Below are positions 1-5,416 of a DNA stretch of 6,431 nucleotides, in pieces. The stretch is from assembly GCA_965178525.1 (NCBI GenBank), contig CBCXVS010000365.1, forward strand, positions 1-6,431, read 5' to 3'. The position numbers and the translations under genes were made by a program. The first letter of the stretch is position 1; every line of letters starts with the position of its first letter. Below the pieces are notes generated by a model. The model was not told the origin of the DNA. It made no database searches and saw nothing but the letters and a program-made list of their open reading frames with translations. This DNA is from CBCXVS01 sp965178525. GTDB lineage: Bacteria; Tectomicrobia; Entotheonellia; Entotheonellales; Entotheonellaceae.

Positions 1-514
1 TCTCATGGCCGGCTCCCTGAGCACGGTAGAGATTTCCTTACAGCAAGGCGGGGGGGTTTGGAACTGGTTTATCTGGCGCTGTTTTCCGTTTAGCTTTATC
101 GCCGCCATTCTGCTCTACATCGGGGCGCTGGCCGAAACCAACCGCACGCCGTTCGATATCTCGGAAGCCGAGTCCGAGCTGGTGTCAGGGTATCACACGG
201 AATACAGCGGGTTTCGGTTCTCTCTCTTTTTCCTCGCCGAATATGCCAACATGTTCGTGGCCAGTGCGCTCGTCGTCATTCTATTTCTCGGCGGCTTTAC
301 CGGACTGATACCCATTGCCTTCGTGCCGGATGTCTTGGCCGGCCCCTTCTGGTTTCTGGCCAAAACCCTCATCCTCGTCTTCGTCATGATGTGGATTCGC
401 TGGACGCTGCCGCGCTTGCGCGTCGATCAACTCATGACGACCTGCTGGAAATATCTCATTCCCATTGCCCTCGTGAATCTGGGCGTCATCGGCCTGTGGA
501 CGTCACTCTCATGA
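1..514 (+). CDS. nuoH: NADH-quinone oxidoreductase subunit H (NuoH), C-terminal part
   Basis: This is the membrane subunit of complex I that links the quinone-binding pocket to the proton-pumping arm. The frame is open from the window edge, so the gene is cut at its 5' end. About 170 residues remain of the roughly 325 usual for the family. The ATG at 5 lies inside the conserved stretch MAGSLSTVEI and is not the true start. Counting that Met as 1, residues 42-63 (ALAETNRTPFDISEAESELVSGY region) match the family signature PFDxxExExELxxG of the quinone-site loop. About four hydrophobic helices are visible, around 22-42, 74-96, 118-135 and 148-166. The TGA at 512-514 runs into a heptamer array. 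The following gene is nuoG, so the order differs from the E. coli G-H-I order. The assignment is secure. Confidence 0.96.
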   Translation, partial: LMAGSLSTVEISLQQGGGVWNWFIWRCFPFSFIAAILLYIGALAETNRTPFDISEAESELVSGYHTEYSGFRFSLFFLAEYANMFVASALVVILFLGGFTGLIPIAFVPDVLAGPFWFLAKTLILVFVMMWIRWTLPRLRVDQLMTTCWKYLIPIALVNLGVIGLWTSLS

Positions 515-552
515 ATGCGGAATGCGGAATGCGGAATGCGGAATGCGGAATG
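513..552 (+). repeat. Tandem heptamer array, GAATGCG x5 plus partial
   Basis: Five exact copies of GAATGCG run from 513 to 547, followed by a partial copy to 552. The first copy overlaps the last two bases of the nuoH TGA. The period is 7, so it is not codon-like, and a chance reading frame across it gives the low-complexity peptide NAECGMRNAECGM. An exact tandem duplication of the octamer GGGAGAGG follows at 552-567. The same heptamer appears in inverted orientation at 2235-2269, upstream of nuoI. Confidence 0.95.
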
Positions 553-593
553 GGAGAGGGGGAGAGGATAACACCAGGCAACATTTCGGAAAA

Positions 594-628
594 AGCTAAG
601 AGCTGACAGCTAATAGCTAACAGCTTTT
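594..628 (+). repeat. Degenerate heptamer array AGCTNAN x5 upstream of nuoG
   Basis: Five heptamers begin with AGCT at 594, 601, 608, 615 and 622. The last three bases vary (AAG, GAC, AAT, AAC, TTT). The array ends 15 bp before the nuoG ATG, and a separate Shine-Dalgarno-like AGGA (633-636) lies between them. The same unit recurs before iscS (3373), before the NadD-like gene (5402) and at 6331, and in inverted orientation at 6096. Confidence 0.9.
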
Positions 629-643
629 CATTAGGACTGCACT

Positions 644-2215
644 ATGGCAAAAAAGCTGACCATCGATGGCAAAGAAATCACGGCTCGGGATGATGCGACC
701 ATTATTCAGGCCGCCCATGAAGCCGGCATCACGATTCCGCATTATTGCTACCACCCGAAGCTGAGCATCGCGGGGAACTGCCGCATGTGCCTGGTGGAAC
801 TCGAAGGCCGGCCGAGGCTGGAAATCAGTTGCAATACCCAGGTGGCCGACGACATGGTGGTGCTGACGGACTCCCCACGGGTGGTGGAAGGCCGTCGGGG
901 CGTGCTGGAATTTCTGCTCATCAACCATCCCCTGGATTGCCCCATCTGCGACCAGGCAGGGGAATGCGGGCTGCAAGATTATTATATGAAGCACGGTCTG
1001 TATACAAGCCGCTTCCAAGAAGAGAAAGTGCATAAACACAAAGTCGTCGATTTTGGCCCGGACATCGTTTTTGACGGCGAACGTTGTATTCTCTGCACGC
1101 GCTGTGTGCGCTTCACGCAAGAGATCAGCAAGACGAATGAACTTAGCGTGTTTAATCGGGGCGATGCGGTGGAGATTTCCACGTTTCCCGGTAAACGTTT
1201 GGATAATCCGTACGCCGGCAATACCGTTGACATCTGTCCGGTTGGGGCGCTGACCAGCAAAGATTTTCGCTTCAAGATTCGCGTTTGGTTTCTGCGGGAA
1301 GCGAAGTCGATCTGCCCCGGATGCGCGCGGGGCTGCAACATCAACATCCATTATAACGAGGGACACATCTATCGGCTTAAGCCCCGGCAAAATGACGAAG
1401 TGAATGACGCGTGGATCTGCGATGACGGCCGCTTCGGATACACCGCGATCAATGCGGGCCGCGTGCTGCACCCGATGGCGCGTCGCAGCGAGGCGCTGGA
1501 GCAGACCGCTTGGTCCGACGCCCTGCAACGGGCCACGGCGGCGCTGCAGCAGCATCAAGGGGATGCCGTGGGCGTGGTCGTGTCGCCTCAGGGCAGCAAT
1601 GAGGACTTCTATCTGCTGAGCAAATTGATCTCGGACGTGTGGGGGACGTCACGCATCCTTCTCGCTTCCGGAGAACCCGGGTACGCTGATGATTTCCTCA
1701 TCCATGCGGATAAAAACCCCAACACGCGAGGCGCACAGGAGGTCGGACTGCCGGCACCAGCAACAGCGGCTAACCTCGCTGCGCTGGCCGAAGCGATCGG
1801 GCAAGGCGCGGTCAAGGTGCTCTATGCCATCGATACCGACCTGGAAGCGGCCTTTGGCGCGGATGCGGCGTCGCGCCTGGCCACGCAACTGGATTGCTTG
1901 ATCGTGCAGACGTCAAACGAACGTCCGGGCTGGGATCAGGCCCATGTCGTGCTGCCGAGCGCGATGTATGCCGAACGGGATGGAACCTTCACCAATTTCC
2001 AGGGACGGGTGCAACGGTTCAATGCCGCCTTCGCCCCACGTGGCGAGGCGCTCCCCGCTTGGCAAATTTACCAGCGCCTGGCACAGGAACTCGGCCAGAG
2101 CTGGTCCTACAGCTCCGCCGAAGCGGTGTTGATGGACATGGCGACAGCGATTCCGGCCTTCCATGGCCTCAGTTACGCTAAAGTAGGTGACTTGGGACAG
2201 ATTGTAAGCACCTAA
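644..2215 (+). CDS. nuoG: NADH-quinone oxidoreductase subunit G (NuoG), compact form
   Basis: This is the large iron-sulfur subunit of the complex I peripheral arm, relaying electrons from the NADH side toward the quinone. The 523-residue protein starts at an ATG preceded by AGGA at 633-636 with 7 bp spacing. An N-terminal plant-type [2Fe-2S] domain has C35, C46, C49 and C63. The His-Cys3 [4Fe-4S] site (N5) is H95, C99, C102, C108. The N4 site is C148, C151, C154, C198 (ending CPVGAL). C224, C227, C231 and C259 form a further [4Fe-4S] motif equivalent to N7, which many lineages have lost. From about 265 onward there is a shortened molybdopterin-oxidoreductase-like domain without a recognisable cofactor site. 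It ends with the family-typical VVLPSAMYAERDGTFTNFQG and GRVQRF region (about 434-460). NuoG is usually about 690-910 residues, so this is a small version, with the shortening in the C-terminal domain. The 5' leader and the downstream gap both carry heptamer arrays. Confidence 0.95.
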   Translation: MAKKLTIDGKEITARDDATIIQAAHEAGITIPHYCYHPKLSIAGNCRMCLVELEGRPRLEISCNTQVADDMVVLTDSPRVVEGRRGVLEFLLINHPLDCPICDQAGECGLQDYYMKHGLYTSRFQEEKVHKHKVVDFGPDIVFDGERCILCTRCVRFTQEISKTNELSVFNRGDAVEISTFPGKRLDNPYAGNTVDICPVGALTSKDFRFKIRVWFLREAKSICPGCARGCNINIHYNEGHIYRLKPRQNDEVNDAWICDDGRFGYTAINAGRVLHPMARRSEALEQTAWSDALQRATAALQQHQGDAVGVVVSPQGSNEDFYLLSKLISDVWGTSRILLASGEPGYADDFLIHADKNPNTRGAQEVGLPAPATAANLAALAEAIGQGAVKVLYAIDTDLEAAFGADAASRLATQLDCLIVQTSNERPGWDQAHVVLPSAMYAERDGTFTNFQGRVQRFNAAFAPRGEALPAWQIYQRLAQELGQSWSYSSAEAVLMDMATAIPAFHGLSYAKVGDLGQIVST

Positions 2216-2222
2216 AACAAAT

Positions 2223-2269
2223 TGCGGATTTGAGATTCCGCATTCCGCATTCCGCATCCCGCATTCCGC
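2223..2269 (+). repeat. Inverted heptamer array ATTCCGC x5 with small hairpin, upstream of nuoI
   Basis: Heptamers ATTCCGC occupy 2235-2241, 2242-2248, 2249-2255 and 2263-2269, with one variant ATCCCGC at 2256-2262. This is the reverse complement of the unit at 513-552, so nuoG lies between inverted copies. A short inverted repeat, TGCGGA (2223-2228) with TCCGCA (2237-2242), could form a 6-bp hairpin with an 8-nt loop at the array's left end. A TTG-initiated reading of nuoI would run through this array. That extension is judged spurious. Confidence 0.92.
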
Positions 2270-2283
2270 AAGATGAGGACACC

Positions 2284-2781
2284 ATGCGCAGACTCAATTT
2301 TTGGCAACAGCTCTATATCCCGGAAATTCTGCGGGGCATGTGGGTCACCACGCGCCATTTCTGGGCCAACTTATTAGGCCGGAAACATACGGTGACGCAA
2401 CAGTATCCCGAACAACCGACCTACGTGACGGAGCGCTACCGCGGCCGGCACCGCTTGATGCGTAAAGAGGATGGCAGCCCACGCTGCACGGCGTGCATGC
2501 TCTGCGCCACCTCGTGTCCGGCCCTGTGCATCCATATCCAAGGCGGAGAGCATGAAGACCCGACCGTGGAAAAATACCCTGTCTCCTTCATGATTGATGA
2601 ACTCCGGTGTGTCTTTTGCGGCCTCTGTGTGGAGGCGTGCCCCTGTGATGCCATTCGCATGGACACCGGGATCTTTGCACTGGCCGCCTACGATCGGGAA
2701 AATTTTCTGTATCCGCGCAATTTGTTGCTGGGCGACGACGCGCCAACGAATATCGCGGAAGGGAAAGCGCCAATCGAGTAG
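2284..2781 (+). CDS. nuoI: NADH-quinone oxidoreductase subunit I (NuoI), 2x[4Fe-4S]
   Basis: This is the peripheral-arm subunit that carries clusters N6a and N6b and passes electrons on toward the last cluster (N2) before quinone. The protein has 165 residues from the ATG at 2284, preceded by GAGGA at 2275-2279. A longer reading from the TTG at 2230 would only translate the heptamer array, so it is rejected. Residues 1-35 form the amphipathic N-terminal segment that contacts the membrane arm. Two ferredoxin motifs follow, C68-x2-C71-x2-C74-x3-C78-P and C109-x2-C112-x2-C115-x3-C119-P. By family rule the fourth ligand of each cluster comes from the other motif. CPCDAIRMDTG (119-129) fits the NuoI family. 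Length is close to the E. coli protein (180). The stop at 2779-2781 is 24 bp before the next ORF, suggesting cotranscription. Confidence 0.95.
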   Translation: MRRLNFWQQLYIPEILRGMWVTTRHFWANLLGRKHTVTQQYPEQPTYVTERYRGRHRLMRKEDGSPRCTACMLCATSCPALCIHIQGGEHEDPTVEKYPVSFMIDELRCVFCGLCVEACPCDAIRMDTGIFALAAYDRENFLYPRNLLLGDDAPTNIAEGKAPIE

Positions 2782-2805
2782 TCACCCGCAGCCGAAGGAT
2801 CGTTT

Positions 2806-3021
2806 GTGGAGCCGACACGAGACATTTACGGCAATATCGTCGGGGGTGAAATCGTTTATCTAGGCATGCTCATTTCCTTCGGCCTCGTCGCATGGGCGCT
2901 GTATAAGCGGATGCGAATGTGGATGCAAGGGCGACCGGAAAATCGCTTCGAGGCTCCCGTGCGACGCCTCAAGGACATGCTCATCCACGGGTTGGGCCAG
3001 CAGAAAATCTTTAACCACTAA
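2806..3021 (+). CDS. 71-aa single-helix membrane protein, probable N-terminal remnant of an HdrD/GlpC-like Fe-S oxidoreductase
   Basis: The ORF starts with GTG and has a good Shine-Dalgarno GAAGGA at 2794-2799 with 6 bp spacing. It encodes a short N-terminal segment (EPTRDIYGNI), one hydrophobic helix at about 16-33, a basic stretch (YKRMRMW) and then GRPENRFE (42-49) and RRLKDMLIHGLGQQKIF (53-69). From memory, this order of motifs is the start of the large membrane-bound heterodisulfide-reductase-like (CCG-domain) iron-sulfur oxidoreductases. In those proteins the GLGQ-K-x stretch continues into a multi-helix cytochrome-like domain and then Fe-S domains. Here everything after that point is absent, and the last two residues, N70 and H71, are encoded by the first AACCACT heptamer. 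No continuation appears in any frame before the ferredoxin gene. It could be a degraded gene, or a retained small membrane anchor. It is not recognisable as NuoJ. Confidence 0.7.
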   Translation: MEPTRDIYGNIVGGEIVYLGMLISFGLVAWALYKRMRMWMQGRPENRFEAPVRRLKDMLIHGLGQQKIFNH

Positions 3022-3040
3022 CCACTAACCACTAACCACT
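3013..3040 (+). repeat. Tandem heptamer array AACCACT x4
   Basis: Four exact copies of AACCACT run from 3013 to 3040 and fill most of the 31-bp gap before the ferredoxin gene. The first copy encodes the last two residues of the upstream membrane ORF and, with the next base pair, its TAA stop at 3019-3021. The ferredoxin Shine-Dalgarno-like GAGG follows at 3043-3046. Confidence 0.95.
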
Positions 3041-3052
3041 TCTGAGGTCACG

Positions 3053-3271
3053 ATGGCCTTACGCATTGTGGTTGACCGGCTACGCTGCATTGGTGCTGGG
3101 AATTGTGCGGATGCCGCGCCTGTGGTGTTTCAACTCGATGAAGAAGATACCTCGGTGATCGTCAACCCGCATGGCGCGGCGCCAGATGCCATTGTGGCGG
3201 CGGCGGAAGCGTGTCCGGTTGACGCCATTAAAATCATTGATGACCAAGCGGGGCAACAGCTCTACCCCTAA
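3053..3271 (+). CDS. Small ferredoxin with a three-cysteine, [3Fe-4S]-type motif
   Basis: This 72-residue soluble electron carrier has an ATG start 6 bp after GAGG (3043-3046). The cluster motif is C12-I-G-A15-G-N-C18 with C54-P-V-D-A-I. The position that holds the second cysteine in [4Fe-4S] ferredoxins is Ala15, leaving three ligands. That pattern is characteristic of the single-cluster [3Fe-4S] ferredoxins that often serve cytochromes P450, although such proteins sometimes bind a convertible cluster. The middle (LDEEDTSVIVNPHG) is acidic, as in the family. The gene sits directly after the complex I genes and the membrane remnant, so an electron-transfer role linked to complex I, or to whatever oxidoreductase once stood upstream, is plausible but only inferred. 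No P450 is visible nearby. Confidence 0.88.
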   Translation: MALRIVVDRLRCIGAGNCADAAPVVFQLDEEDTSVIVNPHGAAPDAIVAAAEACPVDAIKIIDDQAGQQLYP

Positions 3272-3275
3272 GAAA

Positions 3276-3303
3276 AATGCGGATTGCAGATTGCGGATTG
3301 CGG
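3276..3303 (+). repeat. Heptamer array ATTGCGG/AATGCGG x4 after the ferredoxin gene
   Basis: Heptamers start at 3276 (AATGCGG), 3283 (ATTGCAG), 3290 and 3297 (ATTGCGG), just after the ferredoxin stop at 3269-3271. The unit is a one-base variant of the GAATGCG family in the same orientation as the array behind nuoH. A degenerate AATAGAA copy may follow at 3304. The next 60 bp (3311-3372) show no recognisable feature or convincing promoter. Confidence 0.88.
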
Positions 3304-3372
3304 AATAGAAGAGTAAGAGTGCCACGTTCATACGGGATGAGAGGCCGGATATTGTCGGCAGACATTCCCAAA

Positions 3373-3393
3373 AGCTGAGAGCTGAGAGCTAAA
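3373..3393 (+). repeat. AGCTNAN heptamer array x3 reaching the iscS start codon
   Basis: AGCTGAG at 3373 and 3380 is followed by AGCTAAA at 3387-3393. One base separates the array from the iscS ATG at 3395. The purine run GAGAG inside the array (3384-3388) lies 6 bp upstream of the ATG and is the only Shine-Dalgarno-like sequence there. The array therefore probably forms part of the ribosome binding region. The geometry is the same as before the NadD-like gene at 5417. Confidence 0.88.
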
Positions 3394-3394
3394 T

Positions 3395-4564
3395 ATGCAG
3401 CCTATTTATCTCGATCATCATGCGACAACGCCTCTTGATCCGGCCGTCCTTGATGCGATGATGCCTTATCTGACTGACAAGTTCGGCAATGCCGCAAGCC
3501 GGACGCATCCCTATGGCTGGGAGGCGGAGGAGGCGGTGGAAACGGCGCGGGAACAGGTGGCGGCGCTGCTTCATGCCAAACTGGAAGAGATTATTTTTAC
3601 GAGTGGCGCCACCGAATCGGATAACCTCGCGCTTAAAGGTGTGGCTTGGGCCTACCGGGAGCAGGGGCGTCATATCATCACGACCCCGACGGAACATAAA
3701 GCGGTTTTAGATACCTGCAAGAGCCTGGAAGCGCAGGGGTTTGACGTCACCTATGTGCCGGTTGACCGGACCGGGCTGGTGGATCCTGATGATATCCGCA
3801 AAGCGATTACGCCGCAGACCATTTTGATTTCGGTCATGCAGGTTAACAGCGAGATTGGGACGATTGCGCCACTGGCGGAAATTGGGACGATTGCCCGCCA
3901 ACACGGTGTGCTGTTGCATAGTGACGCGGTGCAAGGCGTGGGCAAAATTGCCTGTGATGTCAATGCCCTGCAGGTGGACCTGCTGTCTCTCTCGGGCCAC
4001 AAAATCTACGGTCCGAAGGGCATTGGGGCATTGTATGTCCGGAAAACTCGGCCGCAGCGCATCCGGCTGCAGCCGGTCATCGATGGCGGCGGGCATGAAC
4101 GTGGGTTCCGCTCGGGCACCCTCAATATCCCCGGTATTGTCGGCCTGGGCCAGGCGTGTGTCTTGTGTCATGACCTCTGGCCGCAGGAGGGCCAGCGTCT
4201 GCTCCGGCTGCGGCAGCGGTTGTACGATGGTCTGACATCACGCCTGGACGAGGTCTCGCTCAACGGCCACCCGGAACAGCGCGTGCCCGGGAATCTCAAC
4301 CTCGGTTTTGCCCGTGTGCAGGATGAATCGCTATTGCTGAGTCTCACGACGATTGTCGCGCTCTCCGCCGGTTCGGCCTGTACATCCGCGGCGCATGAGC
4401 CGTCTTACGTGCTGCGGGCGATTGGCGTTGCGGAGCACCTGGTCCATTCGGCGATTCGCTTTGGCCTGGGACGCCATACGACGGCAGATGAAATCGACAC
4501 CGTTATCGAAGCGGTCGTTGCCAAGGTCGAACGCCTACGCGCTCTGGCCCCACGGCGTACCTAA
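3395..4564 (+). CDS. iscS: Cysteine desulfurase, IscS/NifS group I
   Basis: This PLP enzyme converts cysteine to alanine and a protein persulfide, delivering sulfur for Fe-S clusters, thiamine and tRNA thiolation in the cytoplasm. The 389 residues align from memory along nearly the whole of E. coli IscS. IYLDHHATTPLDP lies at the N-terminus. TSGATESDNLALKG is at 69-82, and H101 (TEHKAVLDTC) stacks on PLP. D177 and Q180 are the cofactor contacts, and K203 in SGHKIYGPKG is the Schiff-base lysine. GGGHERGFRSGT lies at 231-242. The catalytic cysteine is C329 in SAGSACTSA, on the long loop typical of group I. The protein stops about 15 residues short of E. coli IscS (404), lacking the C-terminal tail used there in binding IscU. 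No iscR, iscU or iscA is in the window. Alternative NifS naming is possible. A 14-bp gap leads to thiD. Confidence 0.93.
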   Translation: MQPIYLDHHATTPLDPAVLDAMMPYLTDKFGNAASRTHPYGWEAEEAVETAREQVAALLHAKLEEIIFTSGATESDNLALKGVAWAYREQGRHIITTPTEHKAVLDTCKSLEAQGFDVTYVPVDRTGLVDPDDIRKAITPQTILISVMQVNSEIGTIAPLAEIGTIARQHGVLLHSDAVQGVGKIACDVNALQVDLLSLSGHKIYGPKGIGALYVRKTRPQRIRLQPVIDGGGHERGFRSGTLNIPGIVGLGQACVLCHDLWPQEGQRLLRLRQRLYDGLTSRLDEVSLNGHPEQRVPGNLNLGFARVQDESLLLSLTTIVALSAGSACTSAAHEPSYVLRAIGVAEHLVHSAIRFGLGRHTTADEIDTVIEAVVAKVERLRALAPRRT

Positions 4565-4578
4565 CATGTGGAATGATT

Positions 4579-5373
4579 ATGCGACCTAAAGCCCTCACCA
4601 TTGCCGGCTCTGACTCTGGCGGCGGCGCTGGCATCCAAGCCGATCTGAAAACGTTCGCCGCGCTCAATGTATACGGTATGAGCGCATTGACGGCCATTAC
4701 GGCCCAAAATACCTGTGGGGTGACGGCGGTGCAGGCGATTGATGCCGATGTGGTCATCGCCCAAATCCGGGCTGTGGCCTCGGATATCGGCGCCGATGCC
4801 GCCAAAACCGGCATGCTTTTTTCAGCCGACATTATCAACGGTGTGGCCGCGGCCCTGTGCGACACCGGCATGCCAAACGTTGTCGTTGATCCGGTCATGG
4901 TGGCGACCAGCGGCGACCGGCTCCTGCAGCCGGAGGCAGAGGCCAGCCTGCGTGAGACCCTTATGCCACTGGCCGCCGTGATCACGCCCAATCTCGAAGA
5001 AGCCGCCGTCCTCCTCGATCATCCCGTCACCGATCTGGAAGCGATGCGAGCCGCAGCTGAGGAGATCGTCGCCCAGGGCGCCCATGCCGTCATCGTCAAA
5101 GGCGGCCATGCGATGACCAAGGCAACCGATGTTTTTTATGATGGCAATACCATGGAACTGCTCGAAAGCGAAGTGGTGCAAACGCGCAACACACATGGGA
5201 CCGGGTGTACGCTGTCGGCGGCGATTGCGGCATTTCTGGCGCGCGGTTTGCCCTTGTTGGAGGCGGTACGCCAGGCAAAGGTCTACATTACCGGAGCACT
5301 CAAGCATTCGCTCAGCATTGGCCAGGGTCCCGGACCCGTAGACCATTTTTGGAACGTAACGTATCAGGACTGA
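4579..5373 (+). CDS. thiD: Hydroxymethylpyrimidine/phosphomethylpyrimidine kinase (ThiD)
   Basis: This ribokinase-fold enzyme phosphorylates HMP and then HMP-P to the diphosphate used to build thiamine. I place the start at the ATG at 4579 (264 residues), because the only purine-rich stretch, GTGGA at 4568-4572, is then 6 bp upstream. An in-frame ATG at 4573 would add two residues but would touch that stretch. Motifs from the N-terminus are ALTIAGSDSGGGAGIQADLKTF (substrate site), AKTGML, VVVDPVMVATSGDRLL, ITPNLEEA, AVIVKGGH and NTHGTGCTLSAA. C210 sits in that anion-hole/catalytic GTGC loop. Length matches the E. coli enzyme (266). The gene follows iscS by 14 bp and is probably translated from the same message, coupling sulfur supply and thiamine synthesis. 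No thiE domain is fused. The stop codon lies in the first unit of a GGACTGA array. Confidence 0.95.
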   Translation: MRPKALTIAGSDSGGGAGIQADLKTFAALNVYGMSALTAITAQNTCGVTAVQAIDADVVIAQIRAVASDIGADAAKTGMLFSADIINGVAAALCDTGMPNVVVDPVMVATSGDRLLQPEAEASLRETLMPLAAVITPNLEEAAVLLDHPVTDLEAMRAAAEEIVAQGAHAVIVKGGHAMTKATDVFYDGNTMELLESEVVQTRNTHGTGCTLSAAIAAFLARGLPLLEAVRQAKVYITGALKHSLSIGQGPGPVDHFWNVTYQD

Positions 5374-5390
5374 GGACTGAGGACTGAGGA
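5367..5390 (+). repeat. Heptamer array GGACTGA x3 plus partial, over the thiD stop
   Basis: Exact GGACTGA copies occupy 5367-5373, 5374-5380 and 5381-5387, and a partial copy follows to 5390. The thiD TGA (5371-5373) is the end of the first copy. The unit, read as GAGGACT, differs from the AGCTGAG family, read as GAGAGCT, only by a swap of two central purines. Confidence 0.93.
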
Positions 5391-5394
5391 TTTG

Positions 5395-5415
5395 ACTTGA
5401 GAGCTGAAAGCTAAT
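5395..5415 (+). repeat. Short AGCTNAN array before the NadD-like start
   Basis: AGCTGAA (5402-5408) and AGCTAAT (5409-5415) follow a degenerate heptamer at 5395-5401. They continue in the same 7-bp phase as the GGACTGA array that starts at 5367. The ATG at 5417 is one base after the last unit. GAAAG at 5406-5410, 6 bp upstream, is the only ribosome-binding candidate, as in the iscS leader. Confidence 0.8.
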
Positions 5416-5416
5416 C

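Noticed and set aside
391..606. 71-residue plus-strand ORF across the end of nuoH and the GAATGCG array
   Set aside because: It overlaps nuoH in another frame, and its second half is a low-complexity translation of the repeat.
617..1558. 313-residue minus-strand ORF opposite nuoG
   Set aside because: It is the antisense shadow of a well-supported gene with conserved cysteine motifs, and it resembles no known protein.
2230..2283. N-terminal extension of NuoI from a TTG at 2230
   Set aside because: The extra residues only translate the ATTCCGC array. The ATG at 2284 has its own GAGGA and matches the usual NuoI start.
3707..4171. 154-residue minus-strand ORF opposite iscS, and similar shadows opposite thiD and the NadD-like gene
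   Set aside because: They lie fully inside clear genes on the other strand and arise from codon bias.
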